Below, piece by piece: positions 16,454-28,551 of a stretch of 64,000 bases of DNA. Origin of the DNA: an uncultured Bacteroidia bacterium. GTDB lineage: Bacteria; Bacteroidota; Bacteroidia; Bacteroidales; UBA932. Position 1 is the stretch's first letter. Every line of letters begins with the position of its first letter. The position numbers and the translations under genes were made by a program. A model generated the notes under the pieces. The model was given only the letters and a program-made list of their open reading frames with translations. It was not told the origin of the DNA and did no database searches. The DNA lies in the NCBI GenBank assembly GCA_902779765.1, contig CACZCQ010000008.1, forward strand, positions 25,275 through 89,274, in the 5' to 3' direction.

Positions 16454-17877
16454 AAGTACTTGTTCAATCTCACGAGAGCTGTGCCCTGTCTGACCGACGG
16501 GGCACTTTTTTCATCAAAGAAAGGCGTCAGGGATGACATCCAGAGGACAGACAGTCCCATACCGCCGACCTTGAGACCGAACTCCCAGGAGAGGCCTAAT
16601 TCTTCAGTCCTGACAGTCCAGGGAGAAGCCAGCGATGTCTTGAACCTGTGGCCGTAGTATCCTCCGAAGCCAAGGAAGGCGGTACCCGAACCTCCACCCT
16701 GGTAAATCAGCTGGACGGGGACGCGCAGTTCGCTTCCCTTGTATTTCAGGGAAGATGAATAGATGGCCGTCGCGTCAGGATACGGGGCCGAAGCCTGCAG
16801 ATACAGGGCGTCAGCCTTGATGCCGAAATGGCTGAGATGTCCGAAATTCAGTTGGGCGGAAACCCCTCCACCATATGAGAAAGCGGTCTTGCCTTCAAAG
16901 GGAGCGTCCGGGAAGTTGAAATGGGAACTTCCGATGGCGGGGGAAAGCGCAACCTCCAGGATAGGATGTCCGCTCCTGTGCTTGCGGGCCACCCTTCCGG
17001 ATGCGGCGAAGTTTTCGTCGGAAGCCACTTCCATCGTAAGGTCCGTCAGATAGTCGGTTACCTTGTCCAGACCTTCGTAGTCTATCAGGTCGGCATCGTC
17101 CTCGGGTTTGTGATAGGGGGACTTGATTCCGGTGGATATCGCAAGGGTAGGAACCTGTCTTTTGGCAAAACCCTCGGTGTCCGTGGCAGTCACGGGGGAC
17201 CACTCGAAATTCCTGAGCTTGAGGTTCAGTTTTTCAGTCTGGAGAACCCTGCGGCTGTCCTTTATGGTCGCCACTCCCTGAAGGGTAAGGCTGTTCGTGG
17301 CCCTGTACCAGCCCACCATATCGACGCTCATCATCAGGCGGACATCCAGTCCGTCTTCGCCCAGCATCCTGTCAGCCAGCGCATTGGACCCGTAAAGACC
17401 GAGCTCCTCAGCGTCGAAGGCAGCTATGACCACTGTCCTCTTCAACTTGTCGCGGTTTGCACAAAGCGCCCTGGCGACCTCGATCACTGCCGCTGAGCCC
17501 GAGGCATTGTCGTCGGCACCATTGTAGATCTGGCCTTTCTTCACGCCCAGATGGTCGTAATGGGCTCCGATCACTATATACTGGTCCTTCAATTCCGGAT
17601 CGTTTCCCTCAAGCACGGCGACTACGTTCTTGTAGTCCTTGCCGTTGGTCGTGAAAGGCATGTACCAATCGTCATAGAATGGTTTCAAGCCCATGGATTC
17701 ATATTCATTAACTATATATTCTGCGGCCTTGGCGGCATACTCCGAACCGGCGGCCCGGCCGTAAAGGGAGTCGGAGGCGAAATAATAAACGTGCCCGGTC
17801 AGACGTTCCTGGCGGGTCTGGGAGAACATCGGCGCACACATCGCGGCCATTATGATGCATAAGACAAGCTTCTTCAT
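16450..17877 (-). CDS. M28 family metallopeptidase with C-terminal beta-barrel-like extension
   Basis: 475 residues with a signal peptide (LCIIMAAMCAPMFSQ). The M28 aminopeptidase domain (~20-310) shows the complete dizinc ligand set: His in IGAHYDHLG, Asp in NGADDNASGSAA, Glu-Glu in FDAEELGLYGS, Asp in SVDMVGWY, His in PYHKPEDDADL. About 150 residues follow with alternating hydrophobic/aromatic strands (FSYGGGVSAQLNFGHLSH; GLKVGGMGLSVLWMSSL) ending in NKYF, which looks like an outer-membrane beta-barrel and would anchor the peptidase at the cell surface or inner leaflet. Start at the ATG at 17877 because it begins the signal peptide; the longer frame overlaps the divergent promoter region. 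Confidence 0.85.
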   Translation of the reverse strand: MKKLVLCIIMAAMCAPMFSQTRQERLTGHVYYFASDSLYGRAAGSEYAAKAAEYIVNEYESMGLKPFYDDWYMPFTTNGKDYKNVVAVLEGNDPELKDQYIVIGAHYDHLGVKKGQIYNGADDNASGSAAVIEVARALCANRDKLKRTVVIAAFDAEELGLYGSNALADRMLGEDGLDVRLMMSVDMVGWYRATNSLTLQGVATIKDSRRVLQTEKLNLKLRNFEWSPVTATDTEGFAKRQVPTLAISTGIKSPYHKPEDDADLIDYEGLDKVTDYLTDLTMEVASDENFAASGRVARKHRSGHPILEVALSPAIGSSHFNFPDAPFEGKTAFSYGGGVSAQLNFGHLSHFGIKADALYLQASAPYPDATAIYSSSLKYKGSELRVPVQLIYQGGGSGTAFLGFGGYYGHRFKTSLASPWTVRTEELGLSWEFGLKVGGMGLSVLWMSSLTPFFDEKSAPSVRQGTALVRLNKYF

Positions 17878-17927
17878 AATCTGTAAATCTTGTTGCTTGG
17901 AATTGCGAAGATAAGCATATTTCATCG

Positions 17928-17935
17928 TATATTTG
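17928..17935 (+). promoter_or_regulatory. Putative -7 element for the HAD/TonB-receptor operon
   Basis: TATATTTG, a TAnnTTTG match, 20 bases before the ATG at 17955; TTG at 17903-17905 is a possible -33 element with a 22-bp spacer. The spacer to the divergent M28 gene is only 77 bp. Confidence 0.5.
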
Positions 17936-17954
17936 TTAATCAAGTCATCAGGAA

Positions 17955-18653
17955 ATGATAGAAGGACTGAAGGTTGTGGCGTTCGACGCCGACGATACTC
18001 TGTGGTCGAACGAGCCATTGTTCAGGGAAGCTGAAAGGAAAGTTGCTGATGCTCTGAAAGAATTCGGCGACTTTTCCTTCATCTCCGACGAACTCTACAA
18101 GGTGGAATTCAAGAACATGGAGGACTACGGTTTCGGAGCGAAGGCGTACACCCTCTCCATGATCGAGAATGCGGTGAACCTGTCCGGAGGAAAGCTGACG
18201 GGAGAGCAGGTCATGCTTATCATCGAGAGCGGAAGGAACATCCTCCACAATCCGGCCACTCCGCTGCCCGGGGTCGAAGAGACCCTCGCAGCCCTGAAAG
18301 AGGACGGGAGGTACCGCCTGGTACTGTTCACAAAGGGTGAACTTCACGACCAGGAGCGCAAGATCAAGCGCTCCGGACTAGGGAAGTATTTCAGTCACAT
18401 AGAGATAGTCTCAAACAAGTCCCAGCGGGAATACAGTATCCTCTGCGACAGGCTGGGGATAAGGCCGGATGAACTGATGATGGTCGGTAACTCTTTCAAG
18501 TCCGACATCGAACCGGTCCTGCAGCTTGGCGGATGGGGTATCTATATTCCTTTCGAGGTGCTCTGGAAACTCGAACATACGGAAGAATACGACCATCACC
18601 GCCTGTTCCGGGCCGACAGTTTCAACGACATCCAGAGCATCCTGATACCCTGA
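17955..18653 (+). CDS. HAD superfamily hydrolase (YjjG-like phosphatase)
   Basis: A 232-residue cytoplasmic haloacid-dehalogenase-fold protein. Motif I is FDADDTLW (nucleophile and acid Asp), motif II Thr in LFTKGE, the motif III Lys probably in SNKSQREY, motif IV MVGNSFKSDI. An alpha-helical C1 cap occupies about residues 20-95. Members dephosphorylate nucleotides or sugar phosphates; the substrate cannot be told. It is followed after 7 bp by the TonB-dependent receptor gene, so the pair shares a promoter though a functional link is unclear. Confidence 0.88.
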   Translation: MIEGLKVVAFDADDTLWSNEPLFREAERKVADALKEFGDFSFISDELYKVEFKNMEDYGFGAKAYTLSMIENAVNLSGGKLTGEQVMLIIESGRNILHNPATPLPGVEETLAALKEDGRYRLVLFTKGELHDQERKIKRSGLGKYFSHIEIVSNKSQREYSILCDRLGIRPDELMMVGNSFKSDIEPVLQLGGWGIYIPFEVLWKLEHTEEYDHHRLFRADSFNDIQSILIP

Positions 18654-18660
18654 AGAGAGA

Positions 18661-20889
18661 ATGAAAAAGATAGTCCTCATCGCCATGCTCATGGTCGGAA
18701 GCCTGGCCATGGCCCAGGAAGCCGACACCCTGAAGACAGGTCAAGAGCGCCGGAGCAACCAGAACGTGATGCTGAATGCATCCTATGCCTCGATTCCGAG
18801 GACCATCTCACTCGGAATCCCGGAATGGGGCACCTACATCATGGATGACGGTCTTCCAGCCTCAATGTTCAAGGATTACTTCCCGGGGTACCGGTCCTGG
18901 AGAAGCGGCCTTTCCACGGAGTCGATGCAGTTGACCCGCCTTGACGAATCTGCAATACAGCTTGGAACGACGGGATTCTTTCCGATGTCTGCCTCCAAGG
19001 TCGGTGCAGACAGGACCGAAGGGGCAGCAAAGTATACCGCCAACCAGTACGGCCGGCACGAGATCGAACTCCACACCGCCTCGCCGCTCGGAAATGGATG
19101 GGGGATCGACCTGAACGTGTACCAGTGTTTCGACCGAGGATCAAACCATCTTGACTTCACGACATACCAGGAGAGGATACGGTTCTACAAGGCCGGGATA
19201 TCCAAGAAACTGCCTGAAGGTCTTTTCAAGGCGACATACCTGTTCATGAACTACCTGGACCTGACCGACCAGTACGGGCCGTTCATATTCGTAGGGGACG
19301 GAAGCGTGAAGCCTTACGGTGACTTCAGGCTTGGAAGGGACCAGTATATACCCGAGACTTCCTTCTTCGAATATATCGACATACACGACGGGAAGAGGAA
19401 AAAGGGTCGCTACACTGAGGATCTGGGCGTCCCTGTCCACGTCCTGACGGCTTGTTACAACCGTACCTTCGACAACGGGATCGAGATGGACTTGAGTTCC
19501 CGCGTCAGGCTGAGTGACGGCAGGCAGAAAAGCACCTACCTCAACGGGATTACCAGCGTCGCGGCGGGAGACGGTTATTCCTATATAGACGGCACCCCTT
19601 ACTCCGGCAACGTACAGAGCCGCTTTTTCATGTACGAGGACGACCACTACAATGAATGGCTCACAACCCTCAAGGCAGAGAGGAACAAGGGCAGGCATAC
19701 CTCGCTTGCAGGGGCTAATTTCTGGTTCAACTGGAGCCAGTCCTCCTCCATGACCTCGAACTTTGCCTACGAAGCCATGAAAGATCCCAAAGCCCTCGCT
19801 TACAATGGAGAGGTTTATTATGTCCACAATACCGGAGCACAGTACCTGGACGGATTCCAGAGCCGTATCGCCCTGTTCGCGCAGGATGAGTGGAGGGTCC
19901 ACCCGAAGGTAAACATCCATTACGGGCTCAGGGCGGAATACAGCGGAATCAGCGGGAAGGCCGCCCATAATCTGGACGGCAAGGCCAACAACTCCCGCTA
20001 CAACGGCTGGTCCCTGAAGAGTCCCGGCGTGACCCTTACCCCTTTCAGGAGGAACGTCATCAACGGGGCTGCCTCATTGATAGGTTATTACTACTTCAAT
20101 TCCCATTGGGGGGCCGAAATCGACGCCATCGCCTCCCTGAACCACCCGAATCTCGGGCAATACGGCGACTCGAGCGTTCCATTCGAGGGAGCCCAACCCA
20201 GCTACATTCTCCGCGGAGGAATCAATTTCAAGAACAAATGGCTTGATTTCCAGTCACTTCTGACTTATCTCAGGCGCTCTAACAGCTATGAGATGGGCAT
20301 GTGGACACATAAGCTTTCCCACGCTGCCGGAGGCTACCCGGCAGGCTATAACGAGACCGTCTATGTGAGTTCGCTCTATGACATGGAAGTCCTGGGATGG
20401 ACGACCGACATGATCCTGAGTCCGTTCAAGGGATTCACGTTCCACGGTCTGTTCACATTCAGGATACCGAGGTACCGGAACTACAGCTTCACTCCTGTCT
20501 TCAGCGACGGGTATTCGGAGGAATACGATTTCTCGGGAAAGAGAATCACCAGCAGCAGCGGCACCGAAATCGAGCTGGAGCCTTCCTATGCGACCGGGAA
20601 ATGGAGATTCTGGCTGAGCGCCCGCTATTACAGCAGACGCTATATCAATATCACGAACACCCTGTTCCTGAATCCGCGCTGGGAGACTTTCGGAGGTGTG
20701 GATTTCAAGTGGAACGAGCACGTGAGCCTTTCCATGAACGTGGTCAACTTCCTGAATGTCACGGGGGCGTCTGCCGGAATGCGGGAAGCCTCCCTGGCTA
20801 CCGACATCACCCCCTACCGTAACTATCTGACAAGCGGCTCCTACATCAGGCCGTTCACAATCGAGTTCAGCACCCTCCTGAAGTTCTGA
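18661..20889 (+). CDS. TonB-dependent receptor-like outer-membrane protein
   Basis: 742 residues with a signal peptide (MKKIVLIAMLMVGSLAMAQ). The mature protein begins with a plug-like region (~40-150) and continues with a long series of aromatic-rich beta-strands (FKATYLFMNYLDL, INFKNKWLDFQSLLTYL, KWRFWLSARYYSRRY) ending in IEFSTLLKF with terminal Phe, the outer-membrane insertion signal. It lacks the N-terminal carboxypeptidase-regulatory domain of SusC-type transporters and no SusD partner follows, so it is not a classic PUL pair. The ligand is unknown. It converges with the GH2 gene, the two stops being 8 bp apart. Confidence 0.78.
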   Translation: MKKIVLIAMLMVGSLAMAQEADTLKTGQERRSNQNVMLNASYASIPRTISLGIPEWGTYIMDDGLPASMFKDYFPGYRSWRSGLSTESMQLTRLDESAIQLGTTGFFPMSASKVGADRTEGAAKYTANQYGRHEIELHTASPLGNGWGIDLNVYQCFDRGSNHLDFTTYQERIRFYKAGISKKLPEGLFKATYLFMNYLDLTDQYGPFIFVGDGSVKPYGDFRLGRDQYIPETSFFEYIDIHDGKRKKGRYTEDLGVPVHVLTACYNRTFDNGIEMDLSSRVRLSDGRQKSTYLNGITSVAAGDGYSYIDGTPYSGNVQSRFFMYEDDHYNEWLTTLKAERNKGRHTSLAGANFWFNWSQSSSMTSNFAYEAMKDPKALAYNGEVYYVHNTGAQYLDGFQSRIALFAQDEWRVHPKVNIHYGLRAEYSGISGKAAHNLDGKANNSRYNGWSLKSPGVTLTPFRRNVINGAASLIGYYYFNSHWGAEIDAIASLNHPNLGQYGDSSVPFEGAQPSYILRGGINFKNKWLDFQSLLTYLRRSNSYEMGMWTHKLSHAAGGYPAGYNETVYVSSLYDMEVLGWTTDMILSPFKGFTFHGLFTFRIPRYRNYSFTPVFSDGYSEEYDFSGKRITSSSGTEIELEPSYATGKWRFWLSARYYSRRYINITNTLFLNPRWETFGGVDFKWNEHVSLSMNVVNFLNVTGASAGMREASLATDITPYRNYLTSGSYIRPFTIEFSTLLKF

Positions 20890-20897
20890 GTTCAGGA

Positions 20898-24176
<3,279 letters not shown>

Positions 24177-24184
24177 TTAAGTCG

Positions 24185-25360
24185 TCAGAAACGGACATTG
24201 AACCGGATCCCGGCAGTCCATCGCCCGAAACGGCCGGAGTTCTTGATATGGTCATCCGTCAATCCTGTGAGCAGGATCTTGGTCCTGCCTTTGTACGAAT
24301 AACTGTCATAGCTTCCGGAAGCGCAGACGGAATACTTGTCCCAGGAATAGATCAACCCCGCCCTGGCAACATAGTTGACCATCAGGTTTCCGTTCATATA
24401 CGATTTCCGCTCGCTAAGGTCCGAGTATCCTTCGTAGATATAAACTGTCGACGCAAACTGGTTGAACAATGTCACCATCGGGATGGCGGTAAGGTTCAAG
24501 GTAATGTTGCGCAATCCTTTTCCGGTCTGAGGATCGGAATCCCGGTGGTAAGGGACCAGGTTGTATGAATATCCACCTCCGAAAGCAACCTGTGTGGTAG
24601 TCTGCCGGCCCACTCCTGCAACCAGGTCCAGAATCCTGTCGTGGGGGTCAACCTCCAACATACCCTGTATAAGCTTGATTCCAGACATGAAGGAACCAGA
24701 AGACCGCCGCTGGATCTTGTTGCCCTTGTAGGCCGCGGAATAGGCGAATGTCCGTTGGTTGAAGGCATAGAATCCATCCGCTATGAGGGAACGGTACCGG
24801 CAAGGCTTTTCGGATCTGGCTTGTTCCTCGAAATGGTTGGGATCATCTTTCGGAGCAACTTCGAAATCATATTCCATGTATTCCTGATAATCGAAATACT
24901 GCAATTGGGCTGCATATGCCGCTCCTGTGTAGTCGAAGGAAAACACCTTTTGTTTCAGCTCCTTCGACATGCCGAAAGACTGGTTCCATCCAAGGGTAAG
25001 ATTGCCGTATCCCACCTGGAAACCTGCAGACTTGTTCACATTGCTCCTGAGGCTTGAACTGAGTGACGACGGAAGCGGGGTCTGACCGAAATCACCGATA
25101 TCATCCATGTACGTCATCAATACGATGAAATCACTTTTCTGGGATACGGAAAACTTACGGAGATCCCCGGACAGGGAAAGCGTCCAGGAAGGTGCCGGCT
25201 GGATGACCGCCTCCGGATCAAGTTCCCTTGACGGAGCCGATATGAAACCCATGGCCTTTGAGAAAAGGGTCTGCTTGTCCTGGGCCCCCAGGACAGTCGC
25301 AGAACTGCCGGTCACCATAATGAAAAGCAGTCTGAGAAGGATCTTTGACAAACTATTCAT
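24185..25360 (-). CDS. DUF4421 outer-membrane protein
   Basis: 391 residues with a signal peptide (LLRLLFIMVTGSSATVLGA). The remainder is a run of amphipathic beta-strands with many Tyr/Phe (FAYSAAYKGNKIQRRSSGS; VNYVARAGLIYSWDKYSV), ending RWTAGIRFNVRF with terminal Phe. The segment around QRTFAYSAAYKG and FMSGIKL resembles the DUF4421 family of Bacteroidetes outer-membrane barrels, whose role is unknown. The ATG at 25360 overlaps the end of the WbsX gene by 8 bases, consistent with coupling; an upstream ATG at 25369 is also possible. Confidence 0.72.
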   Translation of the reverse strand: MNSLSKILLRLLFIMVTGSSATVLGAQDKQTLFSKAMGFISAPSRELDPEAVIQPAPSWTLSLSGDLRKFSVSQKSDFIVLMTYMDDIGDFGQTPLPSSLSSSLRSNVNKSAGFQVGYGNLTLGWNQSFGMSKELKQKVFSFDYTGAAYAAQLQYFDYQEYMEYDFEVAPKDDPNHFEEQARSEKPCRYRSLIADGFYAFNQRTFAYSAAYKGNKIQRRSSGSFMSGIKLIQGMLEVDPHDRILDLVAGVGRQTTTQVAFGGGYSYNLVPYHRDSDPQTGKGLRNITLNLTAIPMVTLFNQFASTVYIYEGYSDLSERKSYMNGNLMVNYVARAGLIYSWDKYSVCASGSYDSYSYKGRTKILLTGLTDDHIKNSGRFGRWTAGIRFNVRF

Positions 25361-26552
25361 ATTTCCCATCCAAAACGTCCCTGACAGCTTCGAGATATCC
25401 GTAGCCGTTCAACCTGTCGGGAAGCAGGTAGCTTCCTTCCACCCACTCGTTCCAGGCGTTGATCATCATGAACCTGGGTTGGTCGGTATGGCTGTCCATA
25501 TATTCCTTCGCCTTGGCCAGGAAAGTGGCAAACGACTGGGGAGTATTGTGGAAACGGGTGACGTCATCCGGCCCCTTGGCAGGGAAACGGGGAGTGTCGT
25601 CCCAACCGATGGAGACACAGGGGAAGACCGGAATGTCGAATACCTCGTCCATCTGCTTGCGTATCTCGATGGCTTCCTTGCCCTGGAGGAGGTAATCCGG
25701 AGTGAAGCCGCCCATGTTGTACAGGGCTTCGCTGTCGATCCCGAGGGCTGCTATGTTCTTCTTCATCGCATCTATGCGCTCCTGGTTCATCCTGTAACCG
25801 CCACCCTGGGTTTCCTGGATATGGAGTCCGGGGAAACCGGCCTTCCTGACTTCCTCGCGGAAGTAATCCATGGCCTTTGCCGCCTCATCGAGAGAACCGA
25901 AACTGCGCACGAAATTGCCTATCGAGAAGATCGCGAATACTGGGCAGCCATCGATTTTTACATATTCAGGAAGCTTGAAGTACTGGTCAATCACCCTGGC
26001 GACTACTTTCTTGAACTGGTCCCAGTCCACGTCGGGGTTGAAAAGCCGCTCTTCATTGTCACCCCATTTGTGATAGTTCCAGTAATTGTACTTCACGTCG
26101 TGGTTGGCCCACATCAAGTAGAAATTCATCTTGCTGTGGCTGGGAGCCTTGAGGAATCCGTCGTTCAGGGCACTCTCAAGATAAGGTCCGCTGTAGCCGT
26201 CAGGATCGTTATACCAGTACCAGTCATAGATGAAAGTGTTAACGCCATACTTGAGGGCAGTCTGGATCCATCTCTCGACCACCTCGGGGTCGTTGTCAAG
26301 ACCATAGCCCCATAAAGGCTGCCTGGGCTGGTAGTGCTCAGGGAAACGCTTGTCTCCCTGCTTGATAACCTCCCATTCCCCTATTCCTTCTTCCCATAGC
26401 CACTTGTGTGCCAGTGCATCATCGTGACAGGACGGCCAGACATAGGCGCAGACATAGGTCTTCTCTTCCCGGACCTTATCCTGACTGTTTCCGCAGGAGC
26501 AAATGCCTGCAGCGGCCAGGACAGAGACAAGTATGACGGTAACCTTTCTCAT
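25353..26552 (-). CDS. WbsX-like / GH99-like glycan-active lipoprotein
   Basis: 399 residues; signal peptide ends in the lipobox GICSC. The sequence matches the WbsX family (PF14307), a TIM-barrel related to GH99/GH71: YVCAYVWPSCHDD at the start, FIYDWYWYN, LMWANHDVKYNYW, VFPCVSIGWDDTPRF, and the C-terminal MINAWNEWVEGSYLLP. WbsX was named from polysaccharide loci as a glycosyltransferase, but exported lipoprotein versions in Bacteroidetes more probably act as glycosidases. GH99 endo-mannanases share the fold. It lies 5 bp behind the S41 gene and overlaps DUF4421. Confidence 0.78.
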   Translation of the reverse strand: MRKVTVILVSVLAAAGICSCGNSQDKVREEKTYVCAYVWPSCHDDALAHKWLWEEGIGEWEVIKQGDKRFPEHYQPRQPLWGYGLDNDPEVVERWIQTALKYGVNTFIYDWYWYNDPDGYSGPYLESALNDGFLKAPSHSKMNFYLMWANHDVKYNYWNYHKWGDNEERLFNPDVDWDQFKKVVARVIDQYFKLPEYVKIDGCPVFAIFSIGNFVRSFGSLDEAAKAMDYFREEVRKAGFPGLHIQETQGGGYRMNQERIDAMKKNIAALGIDSEALYNMGGFTPDYLLQGKEAIEIRKQMDEVFDIPVFPCVSIGWDDTPRFPAKGPDDVTRFHNTPQSFATFLAKAKEYMDSHTDQPRFMMINAWNEWVEGSYLLPDRLNGYGYLEAVRDVLDGKYE

Positions 26553-26557
26553 GATAT

Positions 26558-28429
26558 TTATTTCTTGTAATTCTCGAGCAGTTTGGTCAGGTAGTCGATG
26601 TCGTAGTAGTTCTTGTAATCCTTGCCGGTCACGGAGGCTTCCTCGGAAACTTCGACCTTGACATTCCCATCTGTGGCGATCGGGATGTCCGGAACCACAC
26701 CGGTATCGATGTTATGGCCGTCAAGGGTATTGAGCCTGGCCCTGAAGGAAGAGATCTGGAAGCAGAAACCATCCGCAGTACACATGGCCTGGATGGCGCA
26801 GCTGCCTCCTCCGGAGGTTTCACCCATGACGGGGATTCCGCCATCCTTCAGCATCGAAGGGAAAAGGTTTCCGCAGGAGAACGATACGTCAGATGTCAGG
26901 ACCGCGAAGTTCAGGTCGTAATGTACGTCATTGTCCTTTGCATCGAATACTCCGTCGAAATTGCGGTCGACTTCATATTCCACGATGGCCCTCTGGCCTG
27001 TGAGGGCATTGTCCTGGCTGATGTAGCTCTTGCCCATAATGAGCGAAGTCATCACCATCACTATGTCGGCGGAACCGCCACCGTTGGCAGTGATGTCAAC
27101 GATGAGATTCTTCACCTCGGGATCGGCGGAGGCCTTCTTCAAGGCATCGAGGAATATGACCATGTCGTCACCCTTCGTATTCTCGACCGTAGGAAGGGGG
27201 CCCTTACCCTCATAATAATCCTTCCAGGCCTTTTCGTTCCTGCTGTTGAAGGAATCGAATATGCAGACGGCGGTGTTGCCCTTCTTGATATAGGTCTCAT
27301 TCTCGCCATAGGCCTCTGAACGGATCTTGTTGATGGTCATCATGTCCTGATACATGCTCATCGCTGACGCCAGTCCGGCCCTCAGGGACATGATCATGCC
27401 GAGGTTCTCCATCTGGACCTTCGTATATTCATTGATCAGGTCCTCGTATTTATCCCTGTCCTTGATGGCGAAAGTGGTCAGTTCAAGGGCGGTGTGGCCG
27501 TCGTAGTAGATTCCGGTCAGTCCGGTCATGCCCAGGAAATACTCAGCCAGCGAGGTGGAATGGAGGAACTCCTTGATCTTGGGACCGAGTTCGATATCTT
27601 CATCGAGAGCCTTGTCCAAACCCTTGGCCTTGATGGCGTCATTGAACTGGATGCGGCCCGGGAAGCCGTAGAAATTGTCCATGGCGAAGCACAGTTCCTT
27701 GTAGGTGAAGTCCGCCAGGGACTGGGAACGGGTCGTTTTCCTGAGAAGGGGCTCGTTGTAATCAGGATCGATCTCTGAGAGTGCGACTTCGTTGACCGAG
27801 GTGTTGACAACCACTTTCTCGCCGTTGAATCCGGCATGATGATAAAAGAGGTCGCTGTACATGTCGGCGAGTGTCGCGAACGGGAAGTATACCGTTCCCT
27901 TGCCGTCAGCATGGATATCTATACCATATTTCCCCATGTCCAAAGTAACGGGAACGACCACCGGAGTGTAAGTCACACCCTTGTAACGGACGAACGGCAT
28001 TCCGTCGTAATAGACATTCGCCATCCCAGGCTGAAGGAGACCCATCATGTTGGTGAAGTCCTCGAAACGGTCGGAGGCGAATATATCCTTGTTGATGTCC
28101 ACTACGGCCGTGGCATCGCCGTTGGTGAGGGTATATTCACCTATGCCCGTATGGGTCACTTTCATTACGGATCCGGGAAGCACTATCGACTGGAAATCCG
28201 CTGCAGAGATATATGCAACGTCAGGAAGGGCGTCGTAGAAACGGAGGGTGACCTGGCCGTCCGGAGCGACCTTAGTCACTACAGGGAATGACTTTTCAGT
28301 ATAATTCCCGCCATCGGGAGCCTCGTCGGCCACTTTGTTTTTACCGGGTACCGCTTTGGGGCTGCAGGATGTCAGGATCACGAATGCGGCAATTACCGGA
28401 ATTGAAATCAGTCTTGTTTTCATCTTCAT
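26558..28429 (-). CDS. S41 family peptidase-like lipoprotein
   Basis: 623 residues; the signal peptide ends FVILTSC (lipobox). The N-terminal ~350 residues have no recognised domain. The C-terminal part carries S41/TSPc features: NLIVDITANGGGSADIV, the serine segment LTSDVSFSCGNLFPSML, and VMGETSGGGSCAIQ, as in tricorn/CPP-like peptidases of Bacteroidetes. The catalytic Ser is present. Start at 28429 (MKMKTRLISIP), with 28423 as alternative; the frame upstream has no signal peptide. It leads the operon S41-WbsX-DUF4421-GH2. Function may be periplasmic proteolysis linked to the glycan-active neighbours, which is unproven. Confidence 0.82.
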   Translation of the reverse strand: MKMKTRLISIPVIAAFVILTSCSPKAVPGKNKVADEAPDGGNYTEKSFPVVTKVAPDGQVTLRFYDALPDVAYISAADFQSIVLPGSVMKVTHTGIGEYTLTNGDATAVVDINKDIFASDRFEDFTNMMGLLQPGMANVYYDGMPFVRYKGVTYTPVVVPVTLDMGKYGIDIHADGKGTVYFPFATLADMYSDLFYHHAGFNGEKVVVNTSVNEVALSEIDPDYNEPLLRKTTRSQSLADFTYKELCFAMDNFYGFPGRIQFNDAIKAKGLDKALDEDIELGPKIKEFLHSTSLAEYFLGMTGLTGIYYDGHTALELTTFAIKDRDKYEDLINEYTKVQMENLGMIMSLRAGLASAMSMYQDMMTINKIRSEAYGENETYIKKGNTAVCIFDSFNSRNEKAWKDYYEGKGPLPTVENTKGDDMVIFLDALKKASADPEVKNLIVDITANGGGSADIVMVMTSLIMGKSYISQDNALTGQRAIVEYEVDRNFDGVFDAKDNDVHYDLNFAVLTSDVSFSCGNLFPSMLKDGGIPVMGETSGGGSCAIQAMCTADGFCFQISSFRARLNTLDGHNIDTGVVPDIPIATDGNVKVEVSEEASVTGKDYKNYYDIDYLTKLLENYKK

Positions 28430-28516
28430 AAGTCTGTTTATATTTAACCCGTGTATTAGTTCAGTAATACACCGCAAATATACAGATGTTTTTTAAATAT
28501 ACAAATATACTTTTAT

Positions 28517-28524
28517 TATCTTTG
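28517..28524 (+). promoter_or_regulatory. Putative -7 element; decides start of the EEP gene
   Basis: TATCTTTG, a TAnnTTTG match. It lies inside the longest possible reading frame (from 28486), so translation must start downstream; the ATG at 28552 fits. Confidence 0.5.
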
Positions 28525-28551
28525 AATTACTTGTCTTTAACGAACTTTGTC

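Noticed and set aside
18661-20889. SusC-type polysaccharide transporter
   Set aside because: No N-terminal carboxypeptidase-like domain and no SusD gene next to it.
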